A stretch of DNA of 61,951 nucleotides from NCBI RefSeq assembly GCF_000333015.1, contig NZ_BANT01000023.1, positions 1-61,951 of the forward strand, given 5' to 3'. This document shows, one piece after another, positions 53,482 to 61,951 of the stretch (within the stretch, counting starts at the first letter, position 1; each line of letters starts with the position of its first letter). Source of the DNA: Gordonia hirsuta DSM 44140 = NBRC 16056 (GTDB lineage: Bacteria; Actinomycetota; Actinomycetes; Mycobacteriales; Mycobacteriaceae). A model generated the notes under the pieces. That model saw only the letters and a list, made by a program, of their open reading frames with translations, had not been told where the DNA came from and searched no databases. Both the position numbers and the translations under genes were made by a program.

Positions 53482-53640
53482 TTGAATCGGCCCGGGTTTG
53501 ATGCCGCTGCTGTTTGAGTCCGAGAGGACGGACAGCATGCCGAAGAAGATCGATCCCCAGCTGCGCGCGAGGTGTGTGCGGCTCGTGCGCAAGCACCAGC
53601 AGGAGTACCCCACCTTGCCCACCGACGCTGAGGACGTGAC
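53482..53640 (+). mobile_element. Truncated IS3-family transposase fragment
   Basis: ATG 53537 opens MPKKIDPQLRARCVRLVRKH and then QQEYPTLPT, the N-terminal helix-turn-helix of an IS3-family orfA transposase. About 55 bases before it is TTTGAATCGGCCCGGGTTTG, which resembles the end sequence and leader of such elements. The similarity stops after about 29 codons; no catalytic DDE part (orfB) is present. The other DNA from 53322 to 53723 holds no gene. It marks a break point beside the HEPN relic. Confidence 0.65.
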
Positions 53641-53723
53641 GGGAGCCGGCTTTGGACTACGGGGGCAAAGAAGTGTCTGGTTCGCACCGGGACCCTCGCG
53701 TCCCTGAATCGCCAAGTTGGTGG

Positions 53724-54377
53724 TCAGTACCGGAGCGAGTCCGCGTTGAACGATCCGCCAAGGAGGCGCAGGTATTCGGCCCTGACAAGCGGGTGCAGGT
53801 CTTGCACGACATCTAGAAGCTGGATCGCGTCGTAGGTCGCGGTGCCGTGTGAGAGTCCGTTCCGTACCTTGGTCAGAGCTTCGGTCACGTTGGTCGCCTC
53901 GCTTGTCGCGATGACCTCCTTGATGAGCGTGGTCTTGTCCAGCTTTGCGGATACATCGAGGTCATTGTGGAGCTTCAAATAGTGGCTCAATGCCTCCCCA
54001 AGGCTCGGCTGAGCGAAGCGCGGAATCCGCTTTGCCAGCTTCCACTCCTGGCGCGTCAGTTCGCCGTTGTCTTTCATGGTCTTGAGTTTGGCGAGCAGAG
54101 AGGTTCGCTCCACCGTGTGCTTCTCCTGCTGCGCGTCGAACTTGGCGCGCTGATCGAATCCGTAGCTCGCTTCAAGCCACTGCAACAGCAGGAGCAGCCG
54201 GGCCTGGGGGTGCTGGTCGTCCCCGAGGGCGATGATGTTGTATCCCACGATCAGCGGGTGCCCAGCACTGCCCAGTCCGTTCAAGGACGTCAGTGCTTGA
54301 ACCAGAGAGAAGTCCTCATCCGGCGCGGTGAATGCAAGGAAGCCGCGACTACGTGGGTGCGGACGGCGTCGCGGCAC
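53724..54377 (-). CDS. ApeA-like HEPN-domain protein, probably N-terminally truncated
   Basis: A 217-aa protein. The C-terminal half is helical and includes LTRQEWKLAKRIPRFAQPSL, LKLHNDLDVSAKLDKT and VTEALTKVRNGLSHGTATYD. The RNGLSH string is the R-x4-H HEPN RNase motif (Arg about 175). This is the layout of the ApeA-type HEPN domain found in anti-phage abortive-infection proteins, which are normally 400-600 aa with an N-terminal beta domain. The GTG at 54377 has no clear ribosome-binding site, and a TAA stands upstream in frame. The DNA seems lower in G+C than its neighbours and lies between an IS3 fragment and tRNA-Leu. It is probably a decayed defence gene. Confidence 0.6.
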   Translation of the reverse strand: MPRRRPHPRSRGFLAFTAPDEDFSLVQALTSLNGLGSAGHPLIVGYNIIALGDDQHPQARLLLLLQWLEASYGFDQRAKFDAQQEKHTVERTSLLAKLKTMKDNGELTRQEWKLAKRIPRFAQPSLGEALSHYLKLHNDLDVSAKLDKTTLIKEVIATSEATNVTEALTKVRNGLSHGTATYDAIQLLDVVQDLHPLVRAEYLRLLGGSFNADSLRY

Positions 54378-54450
54378 CGAGCGTGGCCCATCTACGCGCC
54401 CCAGGCGACTTGTTGGCCATTAACCCGACAACACCTCAATGAATACTGGA

Positions 54451-54491
54451 AAACAAAGAGGTCAGGCTGCATCTCTGCAACCTGACCTCTT
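54451..54491 (-). terminator. Intrinsic terminator of tRNA-Leu
   Basis: An 11-bp stem (AAGAGGTCAGG at 54456-54466 paired at 54481-54491) has an inner 4-bp TGCA stem in its loop. On the minus strand it is followed by TTTGTTTTCC, a good U-rich tail. It lies about 30 bases after the tRNA. Confidence 0.85.
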
Positions 54492-54519
54492 GGTGCGATT
54501 CATCCTGAACCGCTCGTTG

Positions 54520-54602
54520 TGGGCGAAGGGGGACTTGAACCCCCACGTCCCGAAGGACACTGGCACCTGAAGCCAGCGCGTCTGCCATTCCGCCACTCGC
54601 CC
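54520..54602 (-). tRNA. tRNA-Leu (anticodon CAG)
   Basis: 83 nt with acceptor stem GGGCGAG/TTCGCCC and discriminator A. The anticodon stem CTGGC/GCCAG holds loop TTCAGGT. The long variable arm (GTGTCCTTCGGGACGT region) marks a class II tRNA, and the T arm has GGGGGTTCAAGTCCCCC. CCA is not encoded. It reads leucine CUG codons. In M. tuberculosis a leucine tRNA also stands next to fhaA. The adjacent IS and HEPN relics fit its use as an integration site, though no direct-repeat copy of its 3' end was found. Confidence 0.95.
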
Positions 54603-54854
54603 GTGGCTGCCGATCTCTCGGCGGTCGTCCATGTGGACTTGACTGAGATTACACGTCTTCGTGCCGCAGGGAAAATCGGTTCCCCGATCGACCGCTGACC
54701 AGGGATGACGGCACCTCCAGCGAATCCCGGTGTTGTCTGCGCAAGTGACTGCTGGGACGGTTGATCAGATGTGCGAGGTGCGTCTGCGGCCACTCCCGGT
54801 AGCATTGAACCTCAACGTACGCACGCCGACACGCCATCGATGAAGGGAGTACCC

Positions 54855-56225
54855 GTGGGTCTGCTGGATCGCTTCGAGCGCAAGCTCGAATCCGCCGTCG
54901 ATGGCGGGTTCGCTCGCGTCTTCGGCGGCAAGGTGGCTCCGCAGGAGATCGAGTACAGCCTGCAGCGAGCCGCCGAAGGCTCCGCCGAAGACCTCGGTGA
55001 CGGCAGTTCGCTGGTGGCCAACAGCTACGCGATCGTCCTCAGCGACTCCGACCTGGAACACGTGTCCGAGGAGTACGAGCTCAATCGGAAGATCTTTTCG
55101 CGCCACCTGGAAGACTTCATCCGTGACAATGGGTGGCAGACCTATGGCCCGGTCGTCGTAGAGTTCGACGTGGTGCCCACACTGCACACCGGCCAGTTCC
55201 GCACCACCTGCGTCGTCGACCCCGACGTCAAACCGCGACCCCGACCGACCCGACCATCCGATAGCCCGAACCGAGGAGCTTCCGACATGACCAATCCCCC
55301 CGGAAACGACGGCCAGTACCCGGGCTACGGCCAGCAGGGCGGCTACGACCAGCAGGCCCAGCCCGGATACGACCAGGGCTACGGGCAGCAGCCCGGCTAC
55401 GACCAGGGCGGCTACGGTCAGCCCGGCGAGCAGGCCTACGGGCAGGGTGGCTACGGCGACCAGGGCTACGCACAGCAACCCCAGGCTTACGACCAGAGCG
55501 GCTACGGTCAGCAGCCCCAGGGACACGACCAGGGTTACGGCCAGCAACCCCAGGCGTACGACCAGGGTGGTTACGCGCAGCAGTCCGGCTATGACCAGGG
55601 CGGCTACGGCCAGCAGCCTCAGGGATACGACCAGGGCTACGCACAGCCGGCCGATCAGGGCTACGGCCAGCAGGGGTACGACCAAGGCGGCTACGGCCAG
55701 CAGCCTCAGGGATACGACCAGGGCTACGGCCAGCAGCAGGGATACGACCAGGGCTACGCACAACCTGGTTACGACCAGCAGCCCGGCTACGACCAGGGCG
55801 GTTACGGCCAACAGGGCTACGATCAGGGCTACGCACAGCCGGCCGATCAGGGTTACGGCCAGCAGCCCGGCTACGACCAGGGCTACCCGCAGGCCGGCGA
55901 TCAGACGGCGTACGCCCAGCCCGGCGGTATGCAGGCACCGGCCACGATCACCCTGATCCTGGAGGACGGCAGCAACCGCACCTATGCGCTGCGCCCGGGC
56001 TCCAACGTGATCGGCCGCGGTCAGGACGCCCAGTTCCGCCTCCCCGACACCGGCGTCTCCCGCCGGCACATCGAGATCACCTGGGACGGTCAGAGCGCGA
56101 TGCTGCGTGATCTGTCGTCCACCAACGGCACCACTGTCAACGGGATGCCGGTCAGCAGCTGGAACCTGGCCGACAAAGACCGGATCCGTCTGGGGCATTC
56201 CGACATCAGCGTCCGCTTCCAGTAA
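54855..56225 (+). CDS. fhaA: FhaA: DUF3662 and FHA-domain protein
   Basis: A 456-aa cytosolic regulator. The N-terminal DUF3662 domain (about 1-130) starts [21 protein letters not shown] low-complexity Gly/Tyr/Gln/Asp tract (about 155-357) follows. The C-terminal FHA domain (about 365-455) shows [27 protein letters not shown] and [10 protein letters not shown], binding phosphothreonine. In mycobacteria FhaA binds phosphorylated MviN (MurJ) to control peptidoglycan precursor flow. GTG 54855 is chosen because AAGGGAG precedes it and the conserved domain begins there. It is first in the growth-control operon. Confidence 0.95.
   Translation: MGLLDRFERKLESAVDGGFARVFGGKVAPQEIEYSLQRAAEGSAEDLGDGSSLVANSYAIVLSDSDLEHVSEEYELNRKIFSRHLEDFIRDNGWQTYGPVVVEFDVVPTLHTGQFRTTCVVDPDVKPRPRPTRPSDSPNRGASDMTNPPGNDGQYPGYGQQGGYDQQAQPGYDQGYGQQPGYDQGGYGQPGEQAYGQGGYGDQGYAQQPQAYDQSGYGQQPQGHDQGYGQQPQAYDQGGYAQQSGYDQGGYGQQPQGYDQGYAQPADQGYGQQGYDQGGYGQQPQGYDQGYGQQQGYDQGYAQPGYDQQPGYDQGGYGQQGYDQGYAQPADQGYGQQPGYDQGYPQAGDQTAYAQPGGMQAPATITLILEDGSNRTYALRPGSNVIGRGQDAQFRLPDTGVSRRHIEITWDGQSAMLRDLSSTNGTTVNGMPVSSWNLADKDRIRLGHSDISVRFQ
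55311..55925 (+). repeat. Tandem degenerate repeats coding GYDQGYGQQ units
   Basis: Inside fhaA, units such as GGCTACGACCAGGGC and TACGGCCAGCAG recur, encoding variants of [17 protein letters not shown] and DQGYAQP. The tract of about 200 residues is Gln/Gly/Tyr-rich and should be disordered. Length changes by slippage are likely. It is not a CRISPR: there are no unique spacers. Confidence 0.9.
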
Positions 56226-56317
56226 GCCCGACACCCTAGAATGCGGTCGGGGCCGATCAGTGCCCCGACCGCAAAGGTGCATCCGGCACCGCAGACCTGA
56301 CAGGAGGTGAAGCGCAA

Positions 56318-56776
56318 ATGCAGGGCATCGTCTTGCAGGTGGTCCGATTCGGATTCCTGATCCTGCTGTGGCTGTTCGTCTACGCCATCATCCGCTCCAT
56401 GCGCGCCGACCTCGCGTCAGCAGCCGGCACCCGTCGCCCGGCCACCAGCGGATTCCGCCAGCGACGCCGGGACCAGGGCCGGGGCGGAGCACGCTATCTG
56501 GTGGTCACGGCAGGCGCACTGGCCAACACCCGCATCACTCTCGGCGATCAACCCGTCCTGATCGGGCGCGCCGACGACTCGACCCTGGTGCTGTCGGACG
56601 ACTACGCCTCCGAACGCCACGCCCGCCTGTCCAAGCGCGGGGACGACTGGTACGTCGAAGACCTCGGCTCCACCAACGGCACCTATCTGGACCGCGGCAA
56701 GGTGACCACCGCCGTCCGTGCCCCGCTCAACACGCCGATACGTATCGGCAAGACCGTAATCGAGCTCCGATCGTGA
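56318..56776 (+). CDS. fhaB: FhaB: membrane-anchored FHA-domain protein
   Basis: A 152-aa protein with one N-terminal membrane helix (about 5-27, LQVVRFGFLILLWLFVYAII), a basic linker (RRRDQGRG), and a C-terminal FHA domain: VLIGRADDSTLVLSDDYASE, RHARLSKR, GSTNGTYL. It reads phosphothreonine marks placed by PknA/PknB and in mycobacteria (FipA) links to FtsZ and FtsQ in division. Its stop codon overlaps the pstP GTG by 3 nt (GTGA). Confidence 0.95.
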   Translation: MQGIVLQVVRFGFLILLWLFVYAIIRSMRADLASAAGTRRPATSGFRQRRRDQGRGGARYLVVTAGALANTRITLGDQPVLIGRADDSTLVLSDDYASERHARLSKRGDDWYVEDLGSTNGTYLDRGKVTTAVRAPLNTPIRIGKTVIELRS

Positions 56777-58206
56777 CTTTGGTACTGCGCTACATCGCGC
56801 GAAGCGACCGCGGCCTGGTCCGGTCCAACAACGAGGACTCGGTCTACGCCGGGGCCCGGCTGCTGGCCCTGGCCGACGGTATGGGCGGTCACGCCGCCGG
56901 TGAGGTCGCCAGCCAGTTGGTGATCCAGTCGCTGCGGTCCCTCGACGACGACGAGCCCGGCGGCAACCTACTCGATGCGCTCGCCGCGGCCACCCGGCAC
57001 GGCAACGAGGCGATCGCCGCCCAGACCGAACGCAATCCCGAACTCGCAGGCATGGGCACCACGCTCACCGCGATCCTGTTCGCCGGCAGCAAGATCGGTC
57101 TGTGCCACATCGGCGACTCCCGCGGCTATCTGCTGCGCGACGGCGAACTGACCCAGATCACCCGCGACGACACCTTTGTGCAGAGCCTGGTCGACGAGGG
57201 CCGCATCAGCCCCGAGCAGGCCCACAGCCATCCGCAGCGCTCGCTGATCCTCAAGGCGCTCACCGGCCAGCCGGTGGAGCCGACCCTGCAGTTGCGCGAA
57301 GCCCGCGCCGGCGACCGGTACATGCTGTGCAGTGACGGCCTGTCCGACGTGGTCAGCGACGAGACCATCGCCGACACCATGTCCTCGATCCCCGACCATT
57401 CCGCCTGCGCGGACCGGCTCATCGAACTGGCCCTGCGCAGCGGCGCCCCCGACAACGTGACCGTGGTGGTCGCCGACGTCCTGGACACCGGCTACGGCGA
57501 CTCCCGGCCGATCCTGGGCGGTGCCGCCGGTGCCGACGACGCCGCCGGCTACTCCCCCGATCCGTCCACCGCCGCCGGCCGGGCCGCCGCTCTGCGCCCG
57601 CCCGCGGCCCCCGCTCAGCGTCCGATGCTCGAGGATCCGGCCATCGAGACCGCAACCCGCAGTCCGTGGCGCTTGCCGCTGACCCTGATCGGCATCGTCG
57701 TGGTGATCGCCCTGCTGGTCACCGCCTTCTTCGTGGTGAAGGAGAAGACGATGAGCCGGTTCTACGTCACGACCGAATCCGGTGAGGTGGTCGTCAACCG
57801 AGGCACCCCCGACTCGGTGCTGTTCGTGCACTTCAGTGAGTCGAGCCACCGGGTCTGCGTCACCGAGCTGGCGACCGACCACCCGCAGGCGCGGCTGGTG
57901 TCGGCGTCCGCGGACGAGGACTGCGTCCCGATGAAGCTCACCGATCTGACCGAGGGCAACCAGACCCAGATCACCAACGGGCGGGTCAGCAACATCCCCG
58001 ACCTGCGCCAGGTGGAAGAACGCGTCCGCGGATTCGACTTCCTCCCGTGTGCCCCCACCCCCGCGAAGGAACCCAGCAACGAGCCGACCCGCGAACCGAA
58101 CCGCCCTGGCCCGAGCGACCCGGGCAGCACTCCGCCGAACTCCGAATCGACCCCGTTGACCCCGAAACCCGTCGACGGGAAGACCCGGGACTGCTCGGAG
58201 AACTGA
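56773..58206 (+). CDS. pstP: PstP: membrane PP2C-type Ser/Thr phosphatase
   Basis: A 477-aa phosphatase reversing the action of PknA and PknB. The metal-dependent PPM domain (about 5-237) has DRGLVRSNNEDS, LALADGMGGHAAG, MGTTLTA, CHIGDSRGYLLRDG, LCSDGLSDVVSDE and GAPDNVTVVV. A Pro/Ala-rich stretch leads to one membrane helix (about 300-320, LPLTLIGIVVVIALLVTAFF). The extracytoplasmic domain of about 150 residues ends in a Pro/Asn tail. GTG 56773 overlaps the fhaB stop, giving coupled synthesis. The stop overlaps the rodA ATG. Confidence 0.95.
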   Translation: MTLVLRYIARSDRGLVRSNNEDSVYAGARLLALADGMGGHAAGEVASQLVIQSLRSLDDDEPGGNLLDALAAATRHGNEAIAAQTERNPELAGMGTTLTAILFAGSKIGLCHIGDSRGYLLRDGELTQITRDDTFVQSLVDEGRISPEQAHSHPQRSLILKALTGQPVEPTLQLREARAGDRYMLCSDGLSDVVSDETIADTMSSIPDHSACADRLIELALRSGAPDNVTVVVADVLDTGYGDSRPILGGAAGADDAAGYSPDPSTAAGRAAALRPPAAPAQRPMLEDPAIETATRSPWRLPLTLIGIVVVIALLVTAFFVVKEKTMSRFYVTTESGEVVVNRGTPDSVLFVHFSESSHRVCVTELATDHPQARLVSASADEDCVPMKLTDLTEGNQTQITNGRVSNIPDLRQVEERVRGFDFLPCAPTPAKEPSNEPTREPNRPGPSDPGSTPPNSESTPLTPKPVDGKTRDCSEN

Positions 58207-59600
58207 TGACCGCCACCCCCGTACCGCACGCTCCGCCCGCGGCACCGGCCACGCGCAGCCGCACCACCGAGGCGTGGCTGCTGCTGTTCGCACTGGTGCT
58301 GGTCGCCGTTGCACTGGTGCTGGTGCAGGGCACCATGGATCAGCCGATCGGTTGGGAGCTGGGCAAGTACGTGCTGGCCTTCGTCGTGCTCTACGGCATC
58401 GCCCATGCCGCGGTCCGCTGGCTGGCCCCGTACGCCGACCCACTGTTGCTGCCGGTGGTCGGCGCGCTCAACGGTCTGGGCCTGGTGATGATCCATCGCC
58501 TGGATCTGACCCCCCGGATGGGGGAGCCCACCTCGTTCGCCAATTCGCAGATGATGTGGGTCGGCGTGGGCATCGTCGTCTTCGTGGCGACGTTGTTCCT
58601 GGTCCGGGATCACCGCACGCTGTCTCGCTACTCCTACACCCTCGGGCTGCTCGGGCTGATCCTGCTGATCCTGCCGGTGCTGCTGCCCAACTCCGAACGC
58701 GGCGGCGCCAAACTTTGGATCCAGACCCCGTTCTTCAGTATCCAGCCAGGCGAGTTCGCGAAGATCCTGATCATCATCTTCACCGCTTCGTTCCTGGTGT
58801 CCCGACGGGACCTGTTCACCACCGTCGGCAAGCATGTGGCGGGCATCGACTTTCCCCGGGCCCGCGATCTAGGTCCGTTGCTGGCGGCCTGGGCGATCGC
58901 GATCGGCGTGCTGGTCCTGGAGACCGATCTGGGCAGTTCGCTGCTGATCTTCGCCACCATGCTGACGATGCTCTACATCGCCACCGAGCGGGTGAGCTGG
59001 CTGATGATGGGTCTGGCCCTGTTCGCCGCCGGGGCCACGGCCGCCTACTTCCTGTTCGGTCACCTGCAGGACCGGGTCTCCATCTGGATCGACCCGTTCC
59101 AGTCCCCCGACGGGGCCGGCATGCAGATCCTGCGCAGCCTGTTCGCCCTGGCCGCCGGTGGCATGTTCGGGACCGGCCTGGGTTCGGGCTATCCGAACGA
59201 GGTCCCCGAGATCCACAACGACTTCATCCTTGCCGCCTTCGGCGAGGAGCTGGGCCTGTTCGGTCTGACCGCCATCGTGATGCTCTACCTGTTGATCGTG
59301 ATGCGTGGGCTGCGCGCGGCGATCAGCGTGCGCGACAGCTTCGGCAAGCTGCTGGCCGCCGGGCTGGCGTTCACCATCGCGATCCAGCTGTTCGTCGTCC
59401 TCGGCGGCATCTCGAAGCTGATCCCGATGACCGGTCTGACCTCACCGTTCCTCTCGTACGGCGGTTCCTCGCTGCTGGCCAACTACATCCTGATCGCCCT
59501 GCTGATCCGGGTATCCAACGCCGCACGTGAACCCGACACCCCGAAGAAGGCCCCGGCCGCCCCGATCAGTTCGCTGCCCACCCAGGTGGTGCGCCGATGA
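58206..59600 (+). CDS. rodA: RodA: SEDS-family peptidoglycan glycosyltransferase
   Basis: A 464-aa membrane protein of the SEDS family (FtsW/RodA/SpoVE), polymerising lipid II in elongation. About 10-12 helices are visible. Conserved parts are QPGEFAKILIIIF (about 180), VLETDLGSSLLIF (about 238-250, with the catalytic-type Asp), FALAAGGMFGTGLGSG and PLSYG-like PFLSYGGSSLLANY (about 415). It follows pstP with TGATG overlap and precedes pbpA with 4-bp overlap. It partners PbpA. Confidence 0.95.
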   Translation: MTATPVPHAPPAAPATRSRTTEAWLLLFALVLVAVALVLVQGTMDQPIGWELGKYVLAFVVLYGIAHAAVRWLAPYADPLLLPVVGALNGLGLVMIHRLDLTPRMGEPTSFANSQMMWVGVGIVVFVATLFLVRDHRTLSRYSYTLGLLGLILLILPVLLPNSERGGAKLWIQTPFFSIQPGEFAKILIIIFTASFLVSRRDLFTTVGKHVAGIDFPRARDLGPLLAAWAIAIGVLVLETDLGSSLLIFATMLTMLYIATERVSWLMMGLALFAAGATAAYFLFGHLQDRVSIWIDPFQSPDGAGMQILRSLFALAAGGMFGTGLGSGYPNEVPEIHNDFILAAFGEELGLFGLTAIVMLYLLIVMRGLRAAISVRDSFGKLLAAGLAFTIAIQLFVVLGGISKLIPMTGLTSPFLSYGGSSLLANYILIALLIRVSNAAREPDTPKKAPAAPISSLPTQVVRR

Positions 59601-61084
59601 ACCGACCGATCCAACGCGTCGGCATGGCCGTGATCGTGCTGGTCCTGCTGCTGGTGGCCAACCTGACCTGGGTGCAGGTGCTGCACGCCCCGGCACTGCG
59701 GGCCAGCGAGTACAACAAACGCAGCCAGATCGACACCTATTCGCGGCAGCGGGGCCTGATCCTCGACGCCGAGGGCAACGTCCTGGCCGAGACCGTCCCC
59801 TCGACCGGTCAGTTCAAGTACCAGCGACGCTATCCGGCCCAGCCGGTGCAGGCCTACGCCACGGTGACCGGCTACTACGGCCCCCACTTCGGGGCCGGCT
59901 ACGGCATCGAATCGGCGGAGAACGCCTTCCTCAACGGCACCGACGACCGCCTGTTCACGCAGAACTTCGTCGACATGTTCGCCGGCCGCGATCCGCGCGG
60001 CGGCAATGTACAGACCACCATCGTCCCGGGCCTGCAGACCGCCGCCTACGACGCGCTGCGCGGCGGATCCTGCAACGGCCCGTGCCGCGGCGCCGTGGTG
60101 GCGATGGAACCGAGCACCGGCAAGATCCTGGCGATGGTGTCCACGCCCAGCTACGACCCGAACCTGATGGCGACCGAGGACTACACCGCCGCCGAAGCCT
60201 CCTGGAACAGGCTCAAGACCGAACCCTCGCCGCTGCGGAACCGCGCGATCTCCGAGCTGTACCGGCCCGGCTCGACCTTCAAGGTCGTCACCGCCGCCAC
60301 CGCTCTGCGCGCCGGCCTCAAATCCGACGTCCGGCTGACCTCGGCGGCGACCTTCCCGCTGCCCGGATCCTCGAACAGCCTGCCCAACGACGGCAATCCG
60401 CCGCGCGCGTGCCCCGGCGCCTCCGGCGGCACGGTGACCCTGGCACAGGCCTTCGAATACTCGTGCAACACCGCCTTCGCGCAGCTGGTTACCCAAAAGC
60501 TGCCCGGTGACCCGTTCGACGAATTCACCGACACTGCGCTGGGCTTCGGCGTCGGGGAGAACCCGCCGGGAATCCCGCTGTCGGTGGCCAAGTCGGCGAT
60601 CGGCGACCTCGACGGGGACCGGGCCGCCCTGGCACAGTCGTCGATCGGTGAACGCGATGTGAAGCTGACGGTGCTGCAGAACGCCGTGAATGCGGCCACC
60701 GTCGCCGCCGGCGGCGTCCGGATGCGTCCCTACCTGGTCGACCGGCTGCAGTCGGCCGATCTGGGTACCGTCGCGGCGACCACGCCGTCCGAGTTGAACC
60801 GGCCGTTGACCGCCGAGGACGCGGCCGTGCTGACCCGGATGATGGTCGCCTCAGAGCAGTCCGGCCGCGATGCCCAGGCCGGCATCGCCTCCAAGACCGG
60901 GACCACCGATCCGAATGAGACCGGGAGCGCCTACGCCTGGTACATCGCCTTCCGGCCCGGCGCGAACATCGCCGTGGCCGTGATGGTGGAGAACGGGACC
61001 GGTGGATCTCAGGCCTACGGCGGCCTCATCGCCGCCCCGATCGGCCGGACAGTGTTGAATGCTTCTACGGGAGGTAACCGATGA
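59597..61084 (+). CDS. pbpA: PbpA: class B penicillin-binding protein
   Basis: A 495-aa transpeptidase, with an N-terminal membrane helix (about 8-28, [20 protein letters not shown]). The transpeptidase domain has the active Ser in PGSTFK (SxxK, about 222-227), SCN (SxN, about 290) and KTGTT (about 435). It cross-links peptidoglycan made by RodA. It is translationally coupled on both sides by 4-bp overlaps. In mycobacteria PbpA is a PknB target, in keeping with its place between phosphatase and kinase genes. Confidence 0.96.
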   Translation: MNRPIQRVGMAVIVLVLLLVANLTWVQVLHAPALRASEYNKRSQIDTYSRQRGLILDAEGNVLAETVPSTGQFKYQRRYPAQPVQAYATVTGYYGPHFGAGYGIESAENAFLNGTDDRLFTQNFVDMFAGRDPRGGNVQTTIVPGLQTAAYDALRGGSCNGPCRGAVVAMEPSTGKILAMVSTPSYDPNLMATEDYTAAEASWNRLKTEPSPLRNRAISELYRPGSTFKVVTAATALRAGLKSDVRLTSAATFPLPGSSNSLPNDGNPPRACPGASGGTVTLAQAFEYSCNTAFAQLVTQKLPGDPFDEFTDTALGFGVGENPPGIPLSVAKSAIGDLDGDRAALAQSSIGERDVKLTVLQNAVNAATVAAGGVRMRPYLVDRLQSADLGTVAATTPSELNRPLTAEDAAVLTRMMVASEQSGRDAQAGIASKTGTTDPNETGSAYAWYIAFRPGANIAVAVMVENGTGGSQAYGGLIAAPIGRTVLNASTGGNR

Positions 61085-61951
61085 GCCTGCAGAACGGCGC
61101 CATCATCGCCGACCGGTATCGATTGGTCCGGCTGATCGCCACCGGCGGCATGGGCCAGGTATGGGAGGCGCTGGACACCCGGCTCGACCGCCGGGTGGCC
61201 GTCAAAGTCCTCAAAGCCGAGTACTCGAACGATCCGACATTCCTGGCGCGTTTCCGCACCGAAGCGCAGACCACGGCCCGGCTCAACGATCCGGGGATCG
61301 CGAACGTCTTCGACTACGGCGAGACCCCCGACCGCAACGGCGGTGATCCGCTGGCCTATCTGGTGATGGAGCTGGTCGACGGTGAGCCGCTGAACTCGGT
61401 CATCTCCCGGATGGGCAAGCTGTCGCTGGCGCACACCCTGGACATGCTCGAGCAGACCGGCTGGGCGCTGCAGGCGGCCCACACCCAGGGGCTAGTGCAC
61501 CGCGACGTCAAACCGGGCAACATCCTGATCACCCCGACCGGCCAGGTCAAGATCACGGACTTCGGGATCGCCAAGGCGGTCGATGCCGCCCCGGTGACCC
61601 AGACCGGCATGGTGATGGGCACCGCCCAGTACATCTCTCCGGAACAGGCGACCGGCGGGGAGGCCACCGCCGCCTCGGATGTCTACTCGCTCGGTGTGGT
61701 CGGCTACGAGTCGCTGACCGGCACCCGGCCGTTCACCGGCGACGGCCCGCTGACCGTGGCGATGAAGCACATCCAGGATGCGCCGCCGTCGCTGCCCGAT
61801 TCGGTGCCGGCCCCGGTGCGCGAACTGATCGCCATCACCCTGGCCAAGGACCCGCAGCAGCGGTACGCCACCGGCGGTGAGTTCGCCGAGGCCGTCGCCG
61901 TGGTCCGGCGGGGTCTGCGCCCACCGGCTCCGCGCGCGCGGGCCGGGGCAG
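61081..61951 (+). CDS. pknA: PknA Ser/Thr protein kinase, 3' end outside window
   Basis: The first 290 codons are in the window, cut at its right edge. They cover the kinase domain: glycine loop [13 protein letters not shown] (about 17-29), Lys in VAVKVLK, catalytic [10 protein letters not shown] (about 140), [19 protein letters not shown] and [12 protein letters not shown] 61081 overlaps the pbpA stop by 4 bp. In M. tuberculosis pknB follows pknA. The kinase controls cell shape, growth and division by phosphorylating FHA proteins and cell-wall enzymes. Confidence 0.95.
   Translation, partial: MSLQNGAIIADRYRLVRLIATGGMGQVWEALDTRLDRRVAVKVLKAEYSNDPTFLARFRTEAQTTARLNDPGIANVFDYGETPDRNGGDPLAYLVMELVDGEPLNSVISRMGKLSLAHTLDMLEQTGWALQAAHTQGLVHRDVKPGNILITPTGQVKITDFGIAKAVDAAPVTQTGMVMGTAQYISPEQATGGEATAASDVYSLGVVGYESLTGTRPFTGDGPLTVAMKHIQDAPPSLPDSVPAPVRELIAITLAKDPQQRYATGGEFAEAVAVVRRGLRPPAPRARAGA

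Noticed and set aside
53354..53715. Several overlapping minus-strand frames of 80-90 codons
   Set aside because: They cross the IS3 fragment antisense, overlap each other and have no ribosome-binding site or family likeness.
53322..54602. A complete integrated element with att repeats around tRNA-Leu
   Set aside because: No integrase gene and no direct copy of the tRNA 3' end could be found within the window, so only a relic is claimed.
55311..55925. Repeats in fhaA as a CRISPR array
   Set aside because: Repeats are contiguous, in frame with fhaA and have no unique spacers.

Overview
The window is high-G+C actinobacterial DNA with short intergenic gaps and many 4-bp ATGA/GTGA overlaps. The right end carries the conserved block tRNA-Leu, fhaA, fhaB, pstP, rodA, pbpA, pknA. 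Together with gabD2-, lipR- and DUF3556-like genes this points to the order Mycobacteriales. Gordonia or a close relative is my best guess, but the sequence alone does not prove the genus. In this order that block lies near dnaA/oriC, which would be to the right of the window.

Left part (1-16 kb): a rhodanese; a 489-bp non-coding stretch with six DnaA-box-like nonamers; an AlkZ-like protein; and a metal/oxidative-stress group (msrA, a 50-aa membrane protein, superoxide dismutase, a Mn/Fe-type ABC importer, an ECF transporter with a fused membrane-ATPase-ATPase subunit, and a GDT1-family cation transporter). After a RecB-like nuclease come two small Lys/Ala-rich proteins, a relic of a second aldehyde dehydrogenase, gabD2, rraA and two small genes.

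Middle (16-39 kb): a membrane Ser/Thr kinase is followed by two SGNH hydrolases and an acyltransferase-3 protein, which looks like a cell-envelope decoration group. Then come gltD/gltB, an HSL-family esterase, DUF937, a DUF2207/LemA pair, a SulP anion transporter, a histone-like Ala/Lys/Pro protein, nagA, a DUF2812 protein and gdhA. Both routes of ammonium assimilation into glutamate (GOGAT and GDH) are present.

Lipid/redox region (39-53 kb): a minus-strand operon resembles the mycobacterial mymA operon (LipR-like hydrolase, SDR, ferritin-like diiron protein, a mini-FMO, a Baeyer-Villiger-type monooxygenase). It is divergent from a TetR gene and has a perfect palindrome over its first start codon. 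Two of its genes carry lesions: an in-frame TAG in the hydrolase and a 1-nt frameshift in the mini-FMO. Next is a chain of an acyl-CoA synthetase, a DUF3556 membrane protein, a phytoene-desaturase-like oxidoreductase and a PucR-type regulator, then two lipoproteins and a thioesterase.

Right end (53-62 kb): a small region of apparently lower G+C beside tRNA-Leu(CAG) holds an IS3-family fragment and a probably truncated ApeA-like HEPN protein, plausibly the remains of a defence island. The fhaA-to-pknA operon follows and controls cell growth and peptidoglycan synthesis by Ser/Thr phosphorylation. pknA runs off the window. No rRNA, CRISPR array or intact prophage was seen.
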